64,000 nucleotides of DNA from Ottelia alismoides. Taxonomy: Eukaryota > Streptophyta > Magnoliopsida > Alismatales > Hydrocharitaceae. The first letter of the stretch is position 1. Every line of letters begins with the position of its first letter. The notes below the pieces were generated by a model. It ran no database searches. It was given only the letters and a program-made list of their open reading frames with translations, and had not been told where the DNA came from. Position numbers and translations under genes: made by a program. Where the stretch lies: contig JAZKJV010000091.1 in the NCBI GenBank assembly GCA_037367405.1, positions 620,001-684,000 on the forward strand, given 5' to 3'. Positions 15,101 to 30,100 of the stretch are shown here, piece after piece.

Positions 15101-18100
15101 TCAACAACATGATCAACAGATGATATTTGTGGAATTCGGTGGACCGTATTTGGACAAATCTTAAGTTTAGTGACAATTAACATCTACATGCTTAGTGCTC
15201 TACAGGAAGATCGGATAAAAATGACAGCATGAATTGTCAAATTGCATCTTTATCGATAGTGTCCCCTTCTATAATACGTCCTCAATGCTCAAATGCTCTT
15301 GAAAAAGATTTGATTCACATCGATTCAGATGTGGACTTTGCCATAAAACAATGTATATTGATTCTCCATGTGATTACGTTCTACTTCTTCCTACGACATG
15401 TAACAAGACTATCCCTAACAAAAGTGAATAACTTACTAGTTAACTTATTATCAGGTCTACTCTCAGCATAGTGAACAGAGCATCCCACAATCTGCAATGA
15501 GGAGCTTTTCTTGAATACAAGTCGATTCCCAAATACAACTTCAAGATATCTCAAGAACGACATCACAACAACGAGATGCATTCACCTAGAACAACTCGAA
15601 AATTGACTGACAACTCACAGCAAAGTCAATATCGGGTTTGGTGATGCTAACATAGAGGACCCTGCCCACATATGTCTTTGCATACAGGTTTTAAGAATGG
15701 AGGCCATCCTATATCCAAGCATCCTGATCTTGATAAGTAGGCAGAGGACATACTTCCATCGTGACAGGACCAACTTTCGGGGTCACAGAGGGAGAATGAT
15801 TTGCATAAGATAACACAAACTACATCTGTTCTACCACCTAAAATAACTTACAGAATGAAGCTTTAAAACTCTACTTGTGGGCACAAATGACGTTCTGAAG
15901 TTTGCAAACCTTCTAAGAAATCAACTGAGCCACAAAGTCTAGCAAACTTATATCAATATAATGCAGCCAGTCCCTACTTTAGAAACAAGGGGCAGATCGC
16001 AGCAATTGTATAGAAAGCTCCCTCTGCATCTGCAAGGTCTCCATGCAGTTGTAATTTATTGGTTTTGACACGTTACAGCTTGCCGAGTCTGTAACAGTAG
16101 TGTAACGCATAATGTTAACTAATGCACTGTTCAACTGACATGCCAGAAGTTGATTTTTCTCATATGTTAATTTAAAATGTTGAAGCGAGGAACTTGACTC
16201 GATGATGATGCATTGAAGAATGGATCCTTCAAATGAAGCCATTGCAAATGGCCAAAATTTAGGATGCAGATGAGATAGTTGAAACTCTGATCATCCGGCA
16301 AACCAGAAGTATCACCAAATAAGACAAAGACCTTAATTCTATGGAAAATCGATGTATTTCCGTATCAAAACATAAAAGCAGAAATTGTTAGGCTTTAGTA
16401 AAAAAAATAAGTCATCATAAATCTGAAAAAAGATTTACATCTATAACATCTATGCTAGCTATTAATGTTCGCTTTCAAGACATATCCCTTAGAAGAAGAG
16501 GATTATCGATCAGTTACCTACGATGCATCTAAATTGATGCAACCTAATGGGGTAATGACCTAAATGGCGATCCGAACAATTGAACTAAGGGATTAAAATG
16601 ACGAAAACGAACAAAATGATGTGCGATACGCAAAAATCAGCAACAATAGACGACAAAATACTCGAGTTTAGCACCGGTTTCTCCACAAACTTAGGGCAAC
16701 ACGAATAATTATCGATTATGGGAAATAAATAGCAATATTTGCGGCACGGAATCTCAATAGTTCACCAAACCAATTAACAATATAACAATCCACAAACTAA
16801 TAATATGCGGTGGGATTAAATGGTGGAGTTGGCGCTCATACCACAACCGGCAAGAGAGAACGTGCACGTTCAGATCTGATCAAAATCAAAGGCGGCGGCT
16901 TGGTCAGGGGCGTTCCGAGCGGCTGCAGGGGCAACGGGGGCGGCTGGCTTCACAGCGACTGCGGCAGCGGTTGGCCGGGAAGGTGGCGGGATGGCGGTTG
17001 TGCGTCGAAACAACGGTAGGGATGGTGGAGGGGGCGCGGTAGGAAGGGTAACGGGTGTCGGCTGCGAGGGGAGTTGGCACTTGCGGCTGGGGAGGGTTGG
17101 CGGCCGTAGGGGGATGGGGACAGCGAGTGGGAGAGCGGCGGGGCGATGGCGAGGGAGGGGCTCGTGGAGGTGGCGGTGATGTGAGGAGGCACAGGCGGAG
17201 GGAAGGGGGGCTGGCGTGCTGGGCGCTGGGCGCTGTCGAGGCGACGGGTGGGAAGGCGGCAAAACAGGGGCGAGCGGGAAGGCGCGGGGAAAGGCGGCGA
17301 GGGCTGGGGAGGTCGAGGGGAGCACGGGGGCGGTGGGAAGGAGGTGGCGGGAGAGAAGGCGGCGGGGAGATTAGGGCACGGGAGAAGAAAAGAATCGGGG
17401 AGAGAGGGAGGGTGCGGGCCGAGAGGAGAGAGAGAGAGAGAATTAAGTGAGGGGGAAAATTACTTCATTCAAACTTAAAACCAACCCTATTACAAGGGAG
17501 CCTTTTATAGAGGCTAATTCCCCCCTAAATAGCAACAACTTTTTGACAATAAAAATAAAACAAAAGAAAACATGCAAAAAAAGAAAAAGGGGATAAGGCC
17601 TTGTATAATGAGCCTTTTACATAATTAGATAAAATTTAAAATAAAAAATGTTGACTAAAAAGTGGAATCATGCTCCATCATAAATGGAGGCAAGAAATTC
17701 ATCCCGCAATGACCATTAACAAAAATGCACAGCTCTAGAAAAAGTGGGTCCTCTAATGTAGTATAAAAAAATGTACTAAGCCTTCTCCCACTATAAGTAG
17801 GGTCGGCTACATGAATTCTTGCTCAAATCCATGTTGAAAGATTCGACTATTTTTTACGCTGGCCGCCGACTACCTAACGCAACCCCCCTGCAAGAGTGGG
17901 ATTTGAACCCTGGTCTTTTGTGTGGTGGACACACTGTACTACCACTAGACCATTAAGTGGGTCCTCTAATGTAGTATATGCATATATAAATACTGTAGAG
18001 ATATATTTATGTTACGTTATTTATTTATTGTTTCTTGTACTGTTTCTTGATTCCCTTTACTTATGAATGTCTTATGTAATTTACCCATATGCTATTCTCC

Positions 18101-21100
18101 TATATAAGAGAGCCTAGGGTTCATGGAATAAATAACTCGATGTCTTTTCCCAATATGGTATCAGAGCGGCGGTCCTAGACTGGAGTTCCGAAACCCTAGC
18201 CCCGCTCAAACCCCTCTCTTTCTCCCGTCGTCGGTCCCCTCCTGTGTCGGTTCTCCCCCGCGCGCCATCGTCCTTCTCCCCCCCCCCCCCGTTCGACAGC
18301 AGGGTCGTAGCCCGGCTCTGCCCCGCATCGTCGCCCGGCCTCGCCCTGCGTGGCGTTGTCGCCCGGGCCATGCTCGTGTCATCACCCGGCCTCGGCCTGC
18401 ATGGCGTCGTAGCCCAGCCCCGCTCCGTGTCGTAGCCCGACCTCAGTCCCGTGACCCCGCCCCGCGGCTCCTTTCGCAGCCTCTTCCCATCTCTATGCGC
18501 CGCAGCCCCTGCCTAGCGTCGCCCCACGCGGGCTCACAGTCCTTCCACGCGTGACACGTGACAGGGGTGTCTTCACCCTCCTTTAGGAGCACCGTCGTCC
18601 AGTCCCCTTCCATGATGAGATTGGTTGCATGAGTCTACACATGCAATCAAATCTCTCTATGTCAGTGTAGACACGATCTTGTCTAGTCTTCAGCCCTAGC
18701 CTTCTCAAGCTGTCATGACAGAGAACAAGGTTGATAATCCCTCCACAGGCGCCTTCAGAGGTCCTACGCCTATAGTCAAGATAGATGGGTCAAACTATGA
18801 ACTGTGGGCGATGCAGTTCATGAGCATGATGAAGTCTACTGGTAAGAAACACATCCTTACCGATGAAGAACCGACTGAGTAGACTGGGATTAACGCCTCA
18901 TGGTAGGCGGATGATGCATATGCTAAAGTTTGGCTTTCATGTACGTTGGCAATAGAGATCGCCAATGACATACTCCATCAGCCCACAACCAAGGCGAACT
19001 GGGATATTATTGCTGCTACTTATTCACAGGCAAAGAACGAAACGAAGATTCTACAATTTCAACATGATATCTTTACTATCAAACAGAATGGACGGCATCT
19101 CCACTCACTATATACGTCCTCGTGTGGGATGTTTGAGTAGTTATATAGCATCATGCCCCACATCTACCCCTAAGCAGCAGAAGACTTATAGGAATGCCAC
19201 CATGGTTGGCGTGTTCCTGGCAACCCTTGATCCTGAGTACGAGGCGGCCCGTTCCCAGATTTTGGCAGATTCTACTATTCCTCCTATGGAGGGAGCTTTC
19301 CGCAGACTCGATCGTATTATTGTTCCATCTTCTACTGCCAGCCTAACATCCTCAGCAATGGCGGCATCCCGAGGTTGCGAAGGATCCTCTCAGTTTCATG
19401 GCTGCGGACCTCATGGTAGGGGAGGTCGTGTTCTTCAGGCATGTACTTTCTGCCATCGTCTAGACATACCGAGGATACATGCTAGTCCAAGCATGGATTC
19501 CCTACCTCTGCTCGAGTTGCTGAACAGATTGAACCCCTAGTTGCTTCCTCTTTGAATCAATGTTTTGATGATCTTGTAGCACGATTGAGGGGCATTATAC
19601 TTCCCTCCAGTCATGTGCCCCCTTCGACGGCCACCGGAAGTCATTCAGATGTAGCTGCTTCAGCCTCCTCCAATACCTCAGGTAGTACTTATGCACTCAC
19701 TAGCAGTAGTGGATCTGATGTTGTAGAATAGATTATGGACTCTCGTGCCACACATCATCTATGTGGAGACATGGGTCAACTTACAGTCTACAGACAGGTT
19801 CCTCCAGGACGTACTATGGTTATTGCATATGGGACTCACTCCCCAATTACTGATCAGGGGGAGATTAGCTTGACGCCCTCTATGCATCTACAGAATGTGT
19901 TGCATGCACCTGATTTCTCTATGAATTTGTTGTCAATTAGCTAGATTTACGAAGGATTTACATTGTCGAGCCATTTTTGACCCATCCTCTCTTGTTTTTC
20001 AAGACATCCTTACGGGCAACGTGATTGGGTGTGGCCGTGAGAAGGGCGGTCTCTATCGCCTAGTTCGAACTCCCTATACCGGAATTTCCTCTCTTTCTGT
20101 TGGACATGTCTCACCATTTATGTGGCACCTGCATTTGATCATCTACCACTCCAGAAACTGTGTCGTAATCTGCCTCAGATCTCACCTCACACGTCCTTTC
20201 AATGTGAGGTATGTCAGTTGGGAAAGTCATCATCGATCTGCCTTTCCACTCGTCAAGGTTGGAGCAATAGCTCCATTTTTGAGTTGTTTCATGTGGACAT
20301 TTGGGGTCCCAATCGTGTTCCTGATCACCAGGGGCACAGGTTTTATCTAGTTGCTGTTGATGATTTCTCTTGTCTGTCTTGTGTCTTTTTATTAAAGAAT
20401 AAATCTGAAGTTATCAAAAATTTCTTAACCGAAGTGCGTAATGTTTTTTCTGCTTCTGTGAAAATTATAAGAACAGATAATGCCTTGGAATTTTGTACTA
20501 ATACTCTCTCCAATTATTTTTCAACCCAAGGAATTATTCATCAAACATCATGTGCCTATACTTCCCAACAAAATGGAGTTGCAGAAAGGAAATGTCGTAT
20601 CGGCATTTGCTTGATGTCACTAGGACGCTTCTCATTAAGAGTCGTGCTCCTCATTCTTTTTGGGGCGATTCGGTTTTAACGACTTGTTATCTCATTAATC
20701 GCATGCCATCGTCAGTCTTGGGTGAGAAAATTCCTTTCTCTCTAGCCTTTCCTGAAAAGGAATTGTTCTCACCTACTCCTCGTGTGTTTGGCCCGGTCGC
20801 CTTTGTCCACCAGTTGTCTCTAGATATTGACAAGCTCTCTCCTAGAGCTGTCAAGTGTGTCTTTGTTGGATACTCCAGGACACAGAAAGGGTACAGGTGT
20901 TATGATCCGATGCGCTGCCGATGTCACCTTTTTCGAGTCCGTGATGTACTTCTCTCCTACAGGTGATCGGTTGATGTCTTCAGACACTGATGAAGTCATG
21001 TACATGCCGCCGCCACCATCATCACTTCCATCACCTCCACCACAATCATCTCCTTTACCACCACCACCACTACCTACGCCACCTCCACTTCCTATTGCGA

Positions 21101-24100
21101 TCCATGTTCCATTGTTGCCACACCACTATACCCGCTGACCTGCCTCTGCTCATGGTCACCGTTCATCATCTAGCACGCATGAGGTATGTTCTGAGAATAC
21201 AGATTATAATGATGGGTTTAATGGTCTACATGAGCAGGTATCTATATAAGGGACAGATGTAGAAGCTGATGATTTGGACCTTCCTATTGTGCTTCGGAAG
21301 CAAAAGCGTAGTTGTGCATCATATCATATAGCATCCATGGTCTCCTTTGATCGATGGACTGGCGATTTCAGGAATTTTGCAGTTGCATTATCAACCGTGG
21401 CTATTCCACGGAATTATCAAGAGGCCTTAAAGGACAGTAGATGGTGTTTGGCTATGTAAGAAGAGATGGCTACTCTTCAGTCGAGAGGCACTTGGAGCCT
21501 CATCCCAGCTCCTACTGGAATGTCTACAGTAAGCTATAAATGGGTGTTTACAGTTAAGCAAAATGCAGATGGTAGCATCGACAGATACAAGACACGCCTG
21601 GTTGTACGAGGGTTTACTCAGACATACGGGGTGGATTATACACATTCTCACCAGTTGCTCGGCATTCCACCTTACAGATTCTTCTCTCTGCTGGCGTAAT
21701 TCGAGATTGGCCATTGCTTCAGTTAGATGTCAAGAATGCATTTCTGTATGGTGATCTTCAAAAGGAAGTCTGCATGCAACAACCACCTGGTTTTGTTGTT
21801 GAGGGGAGTGTTCACAGGTGTGTAGACTTCATAAGGCGATATATGGCCTTAAGCAGAGCCCTAGAGCTTGGTTCCAGACGCTTTCAGACTTGTTTAAGAA
21901 ATAGGGGTACAAACGTTCAAATGCAGATCATTCCCTTTTTATACAGAAAACATCCAGAGGTATGATTGCAGTTATGGTGTATGTTGATGATATCCTTATT
22001 ACAGGAGATGATATACAAGGAATCAAGAGGGCGAAAGAACTTCTGGGTCGTGAATTTGTCACCAAGGATCTTGGAGCCCTTAGATACTTTCTGGGACTGG
22101 AGTTTGCCAGAAATTAACAAGGGCTTGTGATGACCCAGAAGAAATGTCACTGATTTGCTAAGTGACACAGGAATGCTTGGATGATGACCTGCCACCACAC
22201 ACATGGATCCAAGCATGAAATTATATGATGATGATACTGATGAGGTTGATAGGAGGAGTTACAGAGAGCTGGTAGGAAAGCTCCTTAATGTTACCATTAC
22301 CAGACCCGGTATTTCTTTTATTGTTAGTCGGGTGAGCCAATTCATGGAGCAACCACGTTAGGTCCATATGGATGCTATACATATGATACTTATGTATCTT
22401 AAATCATCTTCAAGTGCAGGTCTACTGTTTAGGAAAGGCAAGGAGGTCACTATTTCAGCATCCGTAGACGCAGATTATGCAGAGTGTCCAAAGGATAGGA
22501 AGTCCACCACTGGATTTGTTGTATATGTCGGAGATTCTCTTGTCTCATGGAGGAGTAGAAAGCAAACGGTTGTAGCCAGATCTAGTGTTGAGTCTGAATA
22601 TAGGACTATGGCCCAGGTTAGTACAGAAATGATGTGAGTTCGAGCTGTTCTTACATATCCATATATAGAGGTCCCCTTCCTATGGTACTGGAATGTGACA
22701 ATCAAGCGGCTATATTTATTGCAAATAATCCAGCATTTCATGAACGCACCAAGCACATCGAGGTTGATTGCCACTATATACGAGATATGATTCAGAAGGA
22801 TTTTATTTCCACATCTCATGTCAGCTCAGGGGACCAGACTGCCGATATCTTCACCAAGGCCTTACTCAGAGGACCTTTTCAGATGTGCTCGTCCATGCTG
22901 AGCATGATCGATATATATACTCCATCTTGAGGGGGGTGTAGAGATATATTTATGTTACGTTATTTATTTCATGTTTCCTGTATTGTTTCTTAATTCCCTT
23001 TACTTATGAATGTCTTATGTAATTTACCCATAGGCTACTCTCATGTATAAGAGAGCATAGGGTTCATGGAATAAATAACTCGATATCTTTTCCCAACATA
23101 AATACTATTACACTTCTTCCCCAGGTAGAGAAGAGGAAAAAAGGAAGCTAACAGCAACCACCATCGACAACAATATCAATTAGAGATGAATATCAGTTTG
23201 TTTTGCATGATCCATAAGCTACCATCATAGTAGTGTTCTGCATCTACGGAACCAGAAAGGGGCTAAAATCTGTTTCATATCCTTTTTTTTAGAAATGATG
23301 GGATGAACCTCCAATAGAGGCCCATCCAAATATCTGTTTCATATTCAAAAGAAGAAAAATACCTCAAGAAAAAGATTGCTAATGCATAGATGTGGCATGT
23401 AAAAAATGTAAGTAGGATCCTACTTACGGCCATGATCTAGATAATGTTTGATATGTAGTGCCGCTGTACCTATCTATAAGAAACAGATCATGTGATTGTT
23501 GGATCCATCTCATTATGCCTTATATTTGAATATTAGACACTATATAACCATACTTTGCATTATATTATTAGTGGATGTCTCGATATGCATAATGCGCAAA
23601 AGTACTGCCAAACATAGAAACAAATGGCAGTAGTGTTTTATCAATGTTCTCTGTCCTCACTACCACCAATCACCGTCATAATCTGCCCACTGGGAGAAGC
23701 ATATAAAGAAGGAAATTGAAAAACAAAGATAAGAGAGAAATATCGAAGGAGCCATAAGACAGATATGCATCAAAAGTAAAGAATATAGCTATACAGAAAC
23801 TTATAAAGCTGCACTTCTAAGTCCCAAGTAGTTTGTGCTACTGTGTCACTGACCTGCTTTCGGAGTCTCGACCGCCGTGCTGATTCTCTATTTGATTGTT
23901 TTCTTTTTTGCCGCTTGATTTCTCGTTCATCCTAGTAATTTTGAATGAAACACGGTAAAGAGGAATTTAGAACCAAAATGTAGATAAAAATGGATGTGGA
24001 GAAAAAACTTCATCTCAGCAAAACCTGCAACCAAAGATCCGAAGGCACACAATCACGAGAGCTTGAATGTGTACTTGTTGTAGCTGGTTTAACTGGGAGT

Positions 24101-27100
24101 TTGCTTCTACTATGGGTAACAGAGGAGGAAGTCACCCCTCCCCAGTAATCCATGCCAATGTTCAAGGTAGTCGTTGGGCCACCTATAGCGCCAGGAGAGA
24201 TGGCAGTTAATGCAGCAGCATGGGGCATAAGATTTGATGTCGCAGTAGCTTGAGCAGTTGGGACTATAGTACTTCCAGCTGCAACCCCATTTTGGGACCC
24301 CCCTGTGTTACAAGAACTGTGAATCATAAACTTGATGTCAAATTTAAATGGGCACAAAAGAAACAAAAGTTTATTTCCAAAGAACCTGGTCTGCAACCTA
24401 GATCTTGATTTATGTCCTGCATGAGAAAAAGCTTCAGTTAAATTTCCTCCTCCAAAATAAAATTGTCATTTGATCTATGTCAAACATGAAAAGAACTATA
24501 CACAGACTACCCAATTCATCCAACCATGTCTCATAACATGTATGCATCCTCTAAAAATAGTTCTTTGTATTCTTTTGTAAAGATAATTCTTTGGATTTTA
24601 TGTATTAAATAAATATAACTGTGTATTGCAGGATTCACCTAACAAGAACACCGAAATATCCACACAGCAGCCATACCTGTTCTTTACTGGCCCTTGTGCA
24701 AAGGAAACGGTTGTGACCTTTTGCACCCATATTTCACTAGAATTTCATTGATAACAAAACCTCCAGCATATGTTATTTACGTTCTAAGTTGCCACGAAAA
24801 CTTTAATTGTAAATGATGTCATACACAATCCAACAATCAAAACCATGACAAACAATTATCGTACACAATTGGAGAAACAAATGTATGTTACCATCTCATA
24901 AAGGACACAAAAGGAACAAATCAGCTAAAGATAATTCCTCAATCATATTCTCTATCACCCTTGGACATTTAAAAAAGTCAACCGCTTTCGCCGCTCTCTT
25001 TGAACAACCTCCACCGAATCTACCAATATCAATTGACGCATGTGGCCTTCAAATTATCCGCTTTACTATCTGAGTGTGTTTATTAGAAGACAAAGGATGA
25101 TCATCTAATGCAGGATGTCATTCAATGTGTATTAAAGTTTTATGGGCAACCTGTCATAGAAAAGTCTTGCCCATTTTATTGCCGGTCCCATGTCCCAATA
25201 AAGGAAGGAGTTTTTGAGTGAAAAGGGGATGCGCACCCAGATTGACGTAAACAGATAGCAAAAAATTGTGGGGAACCCTTTTAACAAGGATTGTTGCTGA
25301 CAATAAGAATGTTGCGGACAATCTTGGGGCATCCCAGATCCATGCTGCATTGTTCAAGCAGTGAAAAGTTGACAAAGATCGCTAAATCGTGATCTGGATC
25401 ACATGGGGATGCACGGCAAAGTCTTCTCCTACTTTAAGTAGGATCGGCTACATGGATTCTTATCAAATCAATTATGAAAGATCCGATTGATTCTACGCTC
25501 GCTACCAGCTAGATAACGCAACCCTCCTCGAGGGGCATTTAAATTTTTAAACCCTTAGTCTTTTAGGTGATAGGCACACTGCTCTACCATCAGACCATTG
25601 AAGTGGATACAAATCTAGCATGGGGATGCATGCTAGTAAAAAATGCTCCGGCTACATCGACGGTCAAGTCTAGCTCAAATAAGGAAATGACCAACTAAGA
25701 AATGGTGGATCTAATTAGACTGAGTAAAAAAGCTGACCTAATTTGACATGAAATAATGCTTTTGTAATAAAACATTGGAAGTTGTAGTTCGTTCCTCAAC
25801 TTAAACGAAGTAACAATGCCTAATCAAAGATAAACAATCACAAACCATGGTTTTAAAAAGTGTTGCCTCGGGTGTTGAGGTGTATGCCTCGAGGCGAAGC
25901 GCTCAAAAATCGCACGGATGCATGCACCTCAAGCACTTAGGTTTAGACGCTTGCCTCGTTCTGGTAAGGCAAGGCTGAGGCGTTGAGAAGCCCAAGGCGA
26001 GGCAGGCAAGCCACACAATTGCCTATTATTTTAACTTTTAGGTCGTGTGGAAAAGCAACTCAACCATGGCTGGTCCCAAGCCCGGGTAAATGAGGAGGGT
26101 TGCGTGTTAGGTAGCTGACAATCAGCGCAAAAGAGGCAAATTCTGAAATAGTGTTTTTAAGAATACTATTTAGGAATTTGTCTATAAACAGTTCGGATCT
26201 TTTCAACATGGATTTAAGCAAACATTTCGATTTCATTAGGGTGTTCCCTACTAGCGACGCGTTGAAACGTTCGAATGCAATAAGAAGGTGGCAAGGGCCG
26301 CCACATCACTGCTTGGATGTAGTTCAAAATTTGCAAGGGTTCACACATGAGGAACACATGCGAGTAAATAAGTTAATTCTGATGTATCGCCGCACAGATG
26401 CAGTCTAAAATTTGCAAGGGTTCTCGCATGATGGACACATGCGAGTAAAGAAGTTAGTCCAAAAGATGTTACAAAGGAAGTTGCAGATAGGTAGTTAGAA
26501 TATTGACACTTTGACTGGCAAATCGATGGAGATAGTAGATACGATGGAAAGGAAGGAAGTTTCAGATACTATGTCTTCAAGAGACAAAATGGGTTGGAGA
26601 GAAAGCAAGGGAGATCGAGACATACTTTAAGCTTTGGTATTCAGGTAAAGATAAGGGCATAAATGGTGTTGGTGTGGCTGTTCACAAGGATTTGAAGGAT
26701 TGTGTGGTTGACGTGCAAAGATTCGAGGATCGGATTAATTTGCTAAAATCGGTGCTCAAAGAAGAAATTTTGAATATCATCTCAATTTATGCACTACAAA
26801 TTGATTTAAATGAAATGATTAAACGAGCTTTTTGGAAGAATTTGGATAAGATTATGCAAGGAATCCCACAAAGAGAGATGATTTGCCTAGGAGGAGATCT
26901 TAATGGACGTGTGGGAAAAGATGCTTCAGGATATGCTAGTGTTCATGGAGGCCATAGCTTCGGGGATAGGAATGAAAAGGGAAAAGTCACTCTGGATTTT
27001 GTAATGACTTGTGATATTTTCATAGCAAACACTCTCTTCAAGAAGAGGGATGAGCATTTAATTACTTATAAGAGTGGCCTGACTAGAACACAAATAGATT

Positions 27101-30100
27101 AATTTGTGTTGAGGAGAAGAAATCGGTTGTGTTGCAAAGACTGCAAAGTAACTCCATGAGAGAGTTTGACAACTTAACATCGCTCGTTAGTCATGAATGT
27201 GCAAATAAAAGGGTTGATAAAGAAAAGGAGAGTTTCCAAGATCACTAGAACAAGATGGTGGAATCTTCAATTGAAGGTATCAAGCTTCAGGGAGAAGGTT
27301 TTAGAAGTCTTATCTTGGGACTGTAATGGAAGTACAAACGAGATGCGAGAGACGGTAGCATCTTGTACCCGAAGGATATCCAAAGAGATGCTAGGTGAGT
27401 CAAAGGGAGGAGTTACAAGCCAAAAGGAGGCTTGGTGATGGAGTAAAGGTGTGGAAGAGAAACTCAAAATTAAAAGAGCATGCTTTAAAGCTATGTCTAA
27501 GAATTGAACATAGGGAACTGTCACAAACTACAAATAGTAAAGAAGGACGCAAAAAAGAGTAAGTGAAGCTAAGTCAAAATCTTATGAGGTTTTGTATAAA
27601 AATCTTGACTCTAAGTAGGACCAGAAGGATATATTCATGTTGGACAAAGCAAGAGAAAGAAACACCCAAGACCTTTCTCAAGCTAGATGCATTACGGATG
27701 GACATATGCTTGTTACTCAGAATGATATAGAGACTAGATGGAAGCAGTATTTCCATAAGCTTTTCATTGGGGAAGGAAATAGAGAGATCACTTTGGAAGA
27801 TCTAGCTAATAGTGAAAGTTACCTGCGTGTAAGTTATAGACGAATACAAAGGAAAGAAGTAGAAGAGGCCTTGAAGGTAGTGAAACCTGGAAAAAGTGTA
27901 GGACCTGATGAAATTCCTATAGATGTATCGAGAAATCTAGATGAGTATGGTTTGACTTGGCTTGCAAGTTTATTACTTGTTAATTGGTGAAGTAAGAAAA
28001 TGCCTAAAGAATGGAGGAGAAACATTGTGGTGCCGCTTTATAAAAACAAAGGTGACATCCAAAATCGTTCGAATTACAGAGGTATCAAGCTAATGAATCA
28101 TACTATGAAAATTTGAGAACTTGTGATAGAAAGAAGGTTGAGACAAGTTTCTAAAGTAAAAAAAAACAAATCGGATTCATGTCAGGTTGCTCAACTATTG
28201 AAGCCATCCATCTGTTGAGGAGAACAATGGAGATTTATAGAGCTAAAAGGAAGAACCTACTCATGACTTTTATCGATTTGGAGAAGGCTTATGATTTTGC
28301 TCCACACGAGATATTGTGGAGATTTTTGGAGAAGAGACAAGTACATGTCCTATAAATTAACCTCATAAAGGATATGTATGATAGCGCTTCATTTTGTGTA
28401 AGGATCATTGTTGTAAAAGTCGGCTGACTAGGCTGACTAGTCGAGTCGGGGGGATAGTTGACTCGACTACGCCTAGGCGGCCATTAGTCGGTCAACCTGA
28501 CTAATCGAGTCGACTAGTCAGCCTAGTCGGCCAACTACTCTACCAACTTTTAAAAAACATAGAGTTTTTTTTTATTTTTATTTTTTTAAAGCAAACTTAT
28601 TCCAAAATTCTTAATGTTATATTTAAAGTCAATTACTTCTTTTTTTCATTATGAATTATAGAAAATGTATAAATCTATGCAAATATATAAGAATATATGT
28701 ATAAAAAATTATTTATATATTTAAAATAATTAAAAAAATCAAAAGACTTATATATGACTAAATCCGATTAGTCGCCTGACTGTCGATTAATCCTTGATCA
28801 GTGACCCGTCGACCAAGTACCGACTACCGATTTCTGCAACCTTGGTAAGGATCCAGTCTGGGAAGACTGACTATATTGGCATCAACATTGGTCTGCATCA
28901 AGATTCATCTTTGAGCCCATTCTTTTTTACTTTGATTATGGACAAGTTGACTAGTCACATTAAGGATGAGATACCTTGTTGTATGTTATTCGTCGATGAT
29001 ATTGTGTTGATTAATAAGACTAGCGATGGAGTAAATGAGAAGCTTGAGGTCCGGAGGCATGCATTAGAGACTAAAGAATTTCGTATAAGTAGTGCTAAGG
29101 CTGAATATATAGAGTGCACTTTTGATAGAAGCAATAATGAAGGAATTGAGGTAAAGATTGGTGAGGATGACATTCAGAAGAAAGATTCTTTTAGATACTT
29201 GAGTTATATTTTGCAAGATGATGGGGAAATTGATGAAGATGTTACTCATAGAATAAACACAAGTTGGCTAAAGTAGAGAGGAGCCTTTGTTGTTATATGT
29301 GATAAGAAAATTCCTTTGAAAATCAAAGGAAAGTTTTACAAAGCAATCGTGAGACATGCTATTTAATGTTCAGGAAGCCGTTATGTAGTATTCAGTCGAA
29401 GGGGTCACTGCATACAGAGTATGCAATATGTGGGAGATTATGCGGAGAGTATGCAATTTTATGTGGTTTGATATTTTTATTATTAAATAACATAAATAAA
29501 TATTTAATAATTTGTTTTATCCTCAGTCGGGAGAGTATGCGAGGAGTATGCAGTTTTATGGGGTTTTATACAGGAGAGTATGCAATTTTATGTGGAGAGT
29601 ATGCGATTTTATGTTATTATGCGGGTGGGGTTATTTGAGTTTAGGTTAAATAAAAAAATTATTAGAAAAGCGGTTGAGTAGGCGATCGCATAGGGGGTAT
29701 ATATTGGACCGAGTATGCGGGTCAACCCACATACATGGACGTTTAATCATACTCGGAGCGGCAAAGCTATCGAGTACGAGTATGTTGCCGAGTATGCGGT
29801 TTACTTAGCCGCTTTCTTGAGCACTACTGATATGCTCTATGGATCTGAATGTTAGCATGTGAACCATAGACATGTGCAGAGAATGGCAGTAGCAGAAATG
29901 AAAATGCTAAGGTGGATGTGTGGATATACATGTAAAGATCGAATTTGGAATGATGCAATTCGAATGAAAGTTGGTGTGGCTCCAATCGAGGATGAGATGC
30001 GAGAAAACCAATTAAGGTGGTTTGGCTATTTGTAAATGAGGTCGGCTAATGCACCAGTTAGAAGATGCAAGTTGTGGGATGTTAAGTCGGCTAAGAGAGG

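Larger units (their letters stand above)
17994..23098 (+). mobile_element. Ty1/copia retrotransposon, old copy
   Basis: 162-bp LTRs at 17994-18155 and 22937-23098, starting TGTAGAG. PBS TGGTATCAGAGC directly after the 5' LTR (initiator tRNA-Met type) and a purine tract TTGAGGGGGG before the 3' LTR. Flanks share TAAATAC. The LTRs differ at about 12 of 162 positions by my count, so the copy is much older than its relative at 38714. It lies antisense to the bZIP gene, inside its intron. Confidence 0.93.

Noticed and set aside
16870..17325. 151-residue minus-strand ORF and plus-strand partners
   Set aside because: GC-rich block open in several frames, low complexity, no conserved motif; more likely retroelement leader sequence.
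17766..17954. tRNA gene (A and B boxes present)
   Set aside because: No acceptor stem or cloverleaf; the B box is followed by a conserved SINE body and the whole unit has target duplications, as do other copies.
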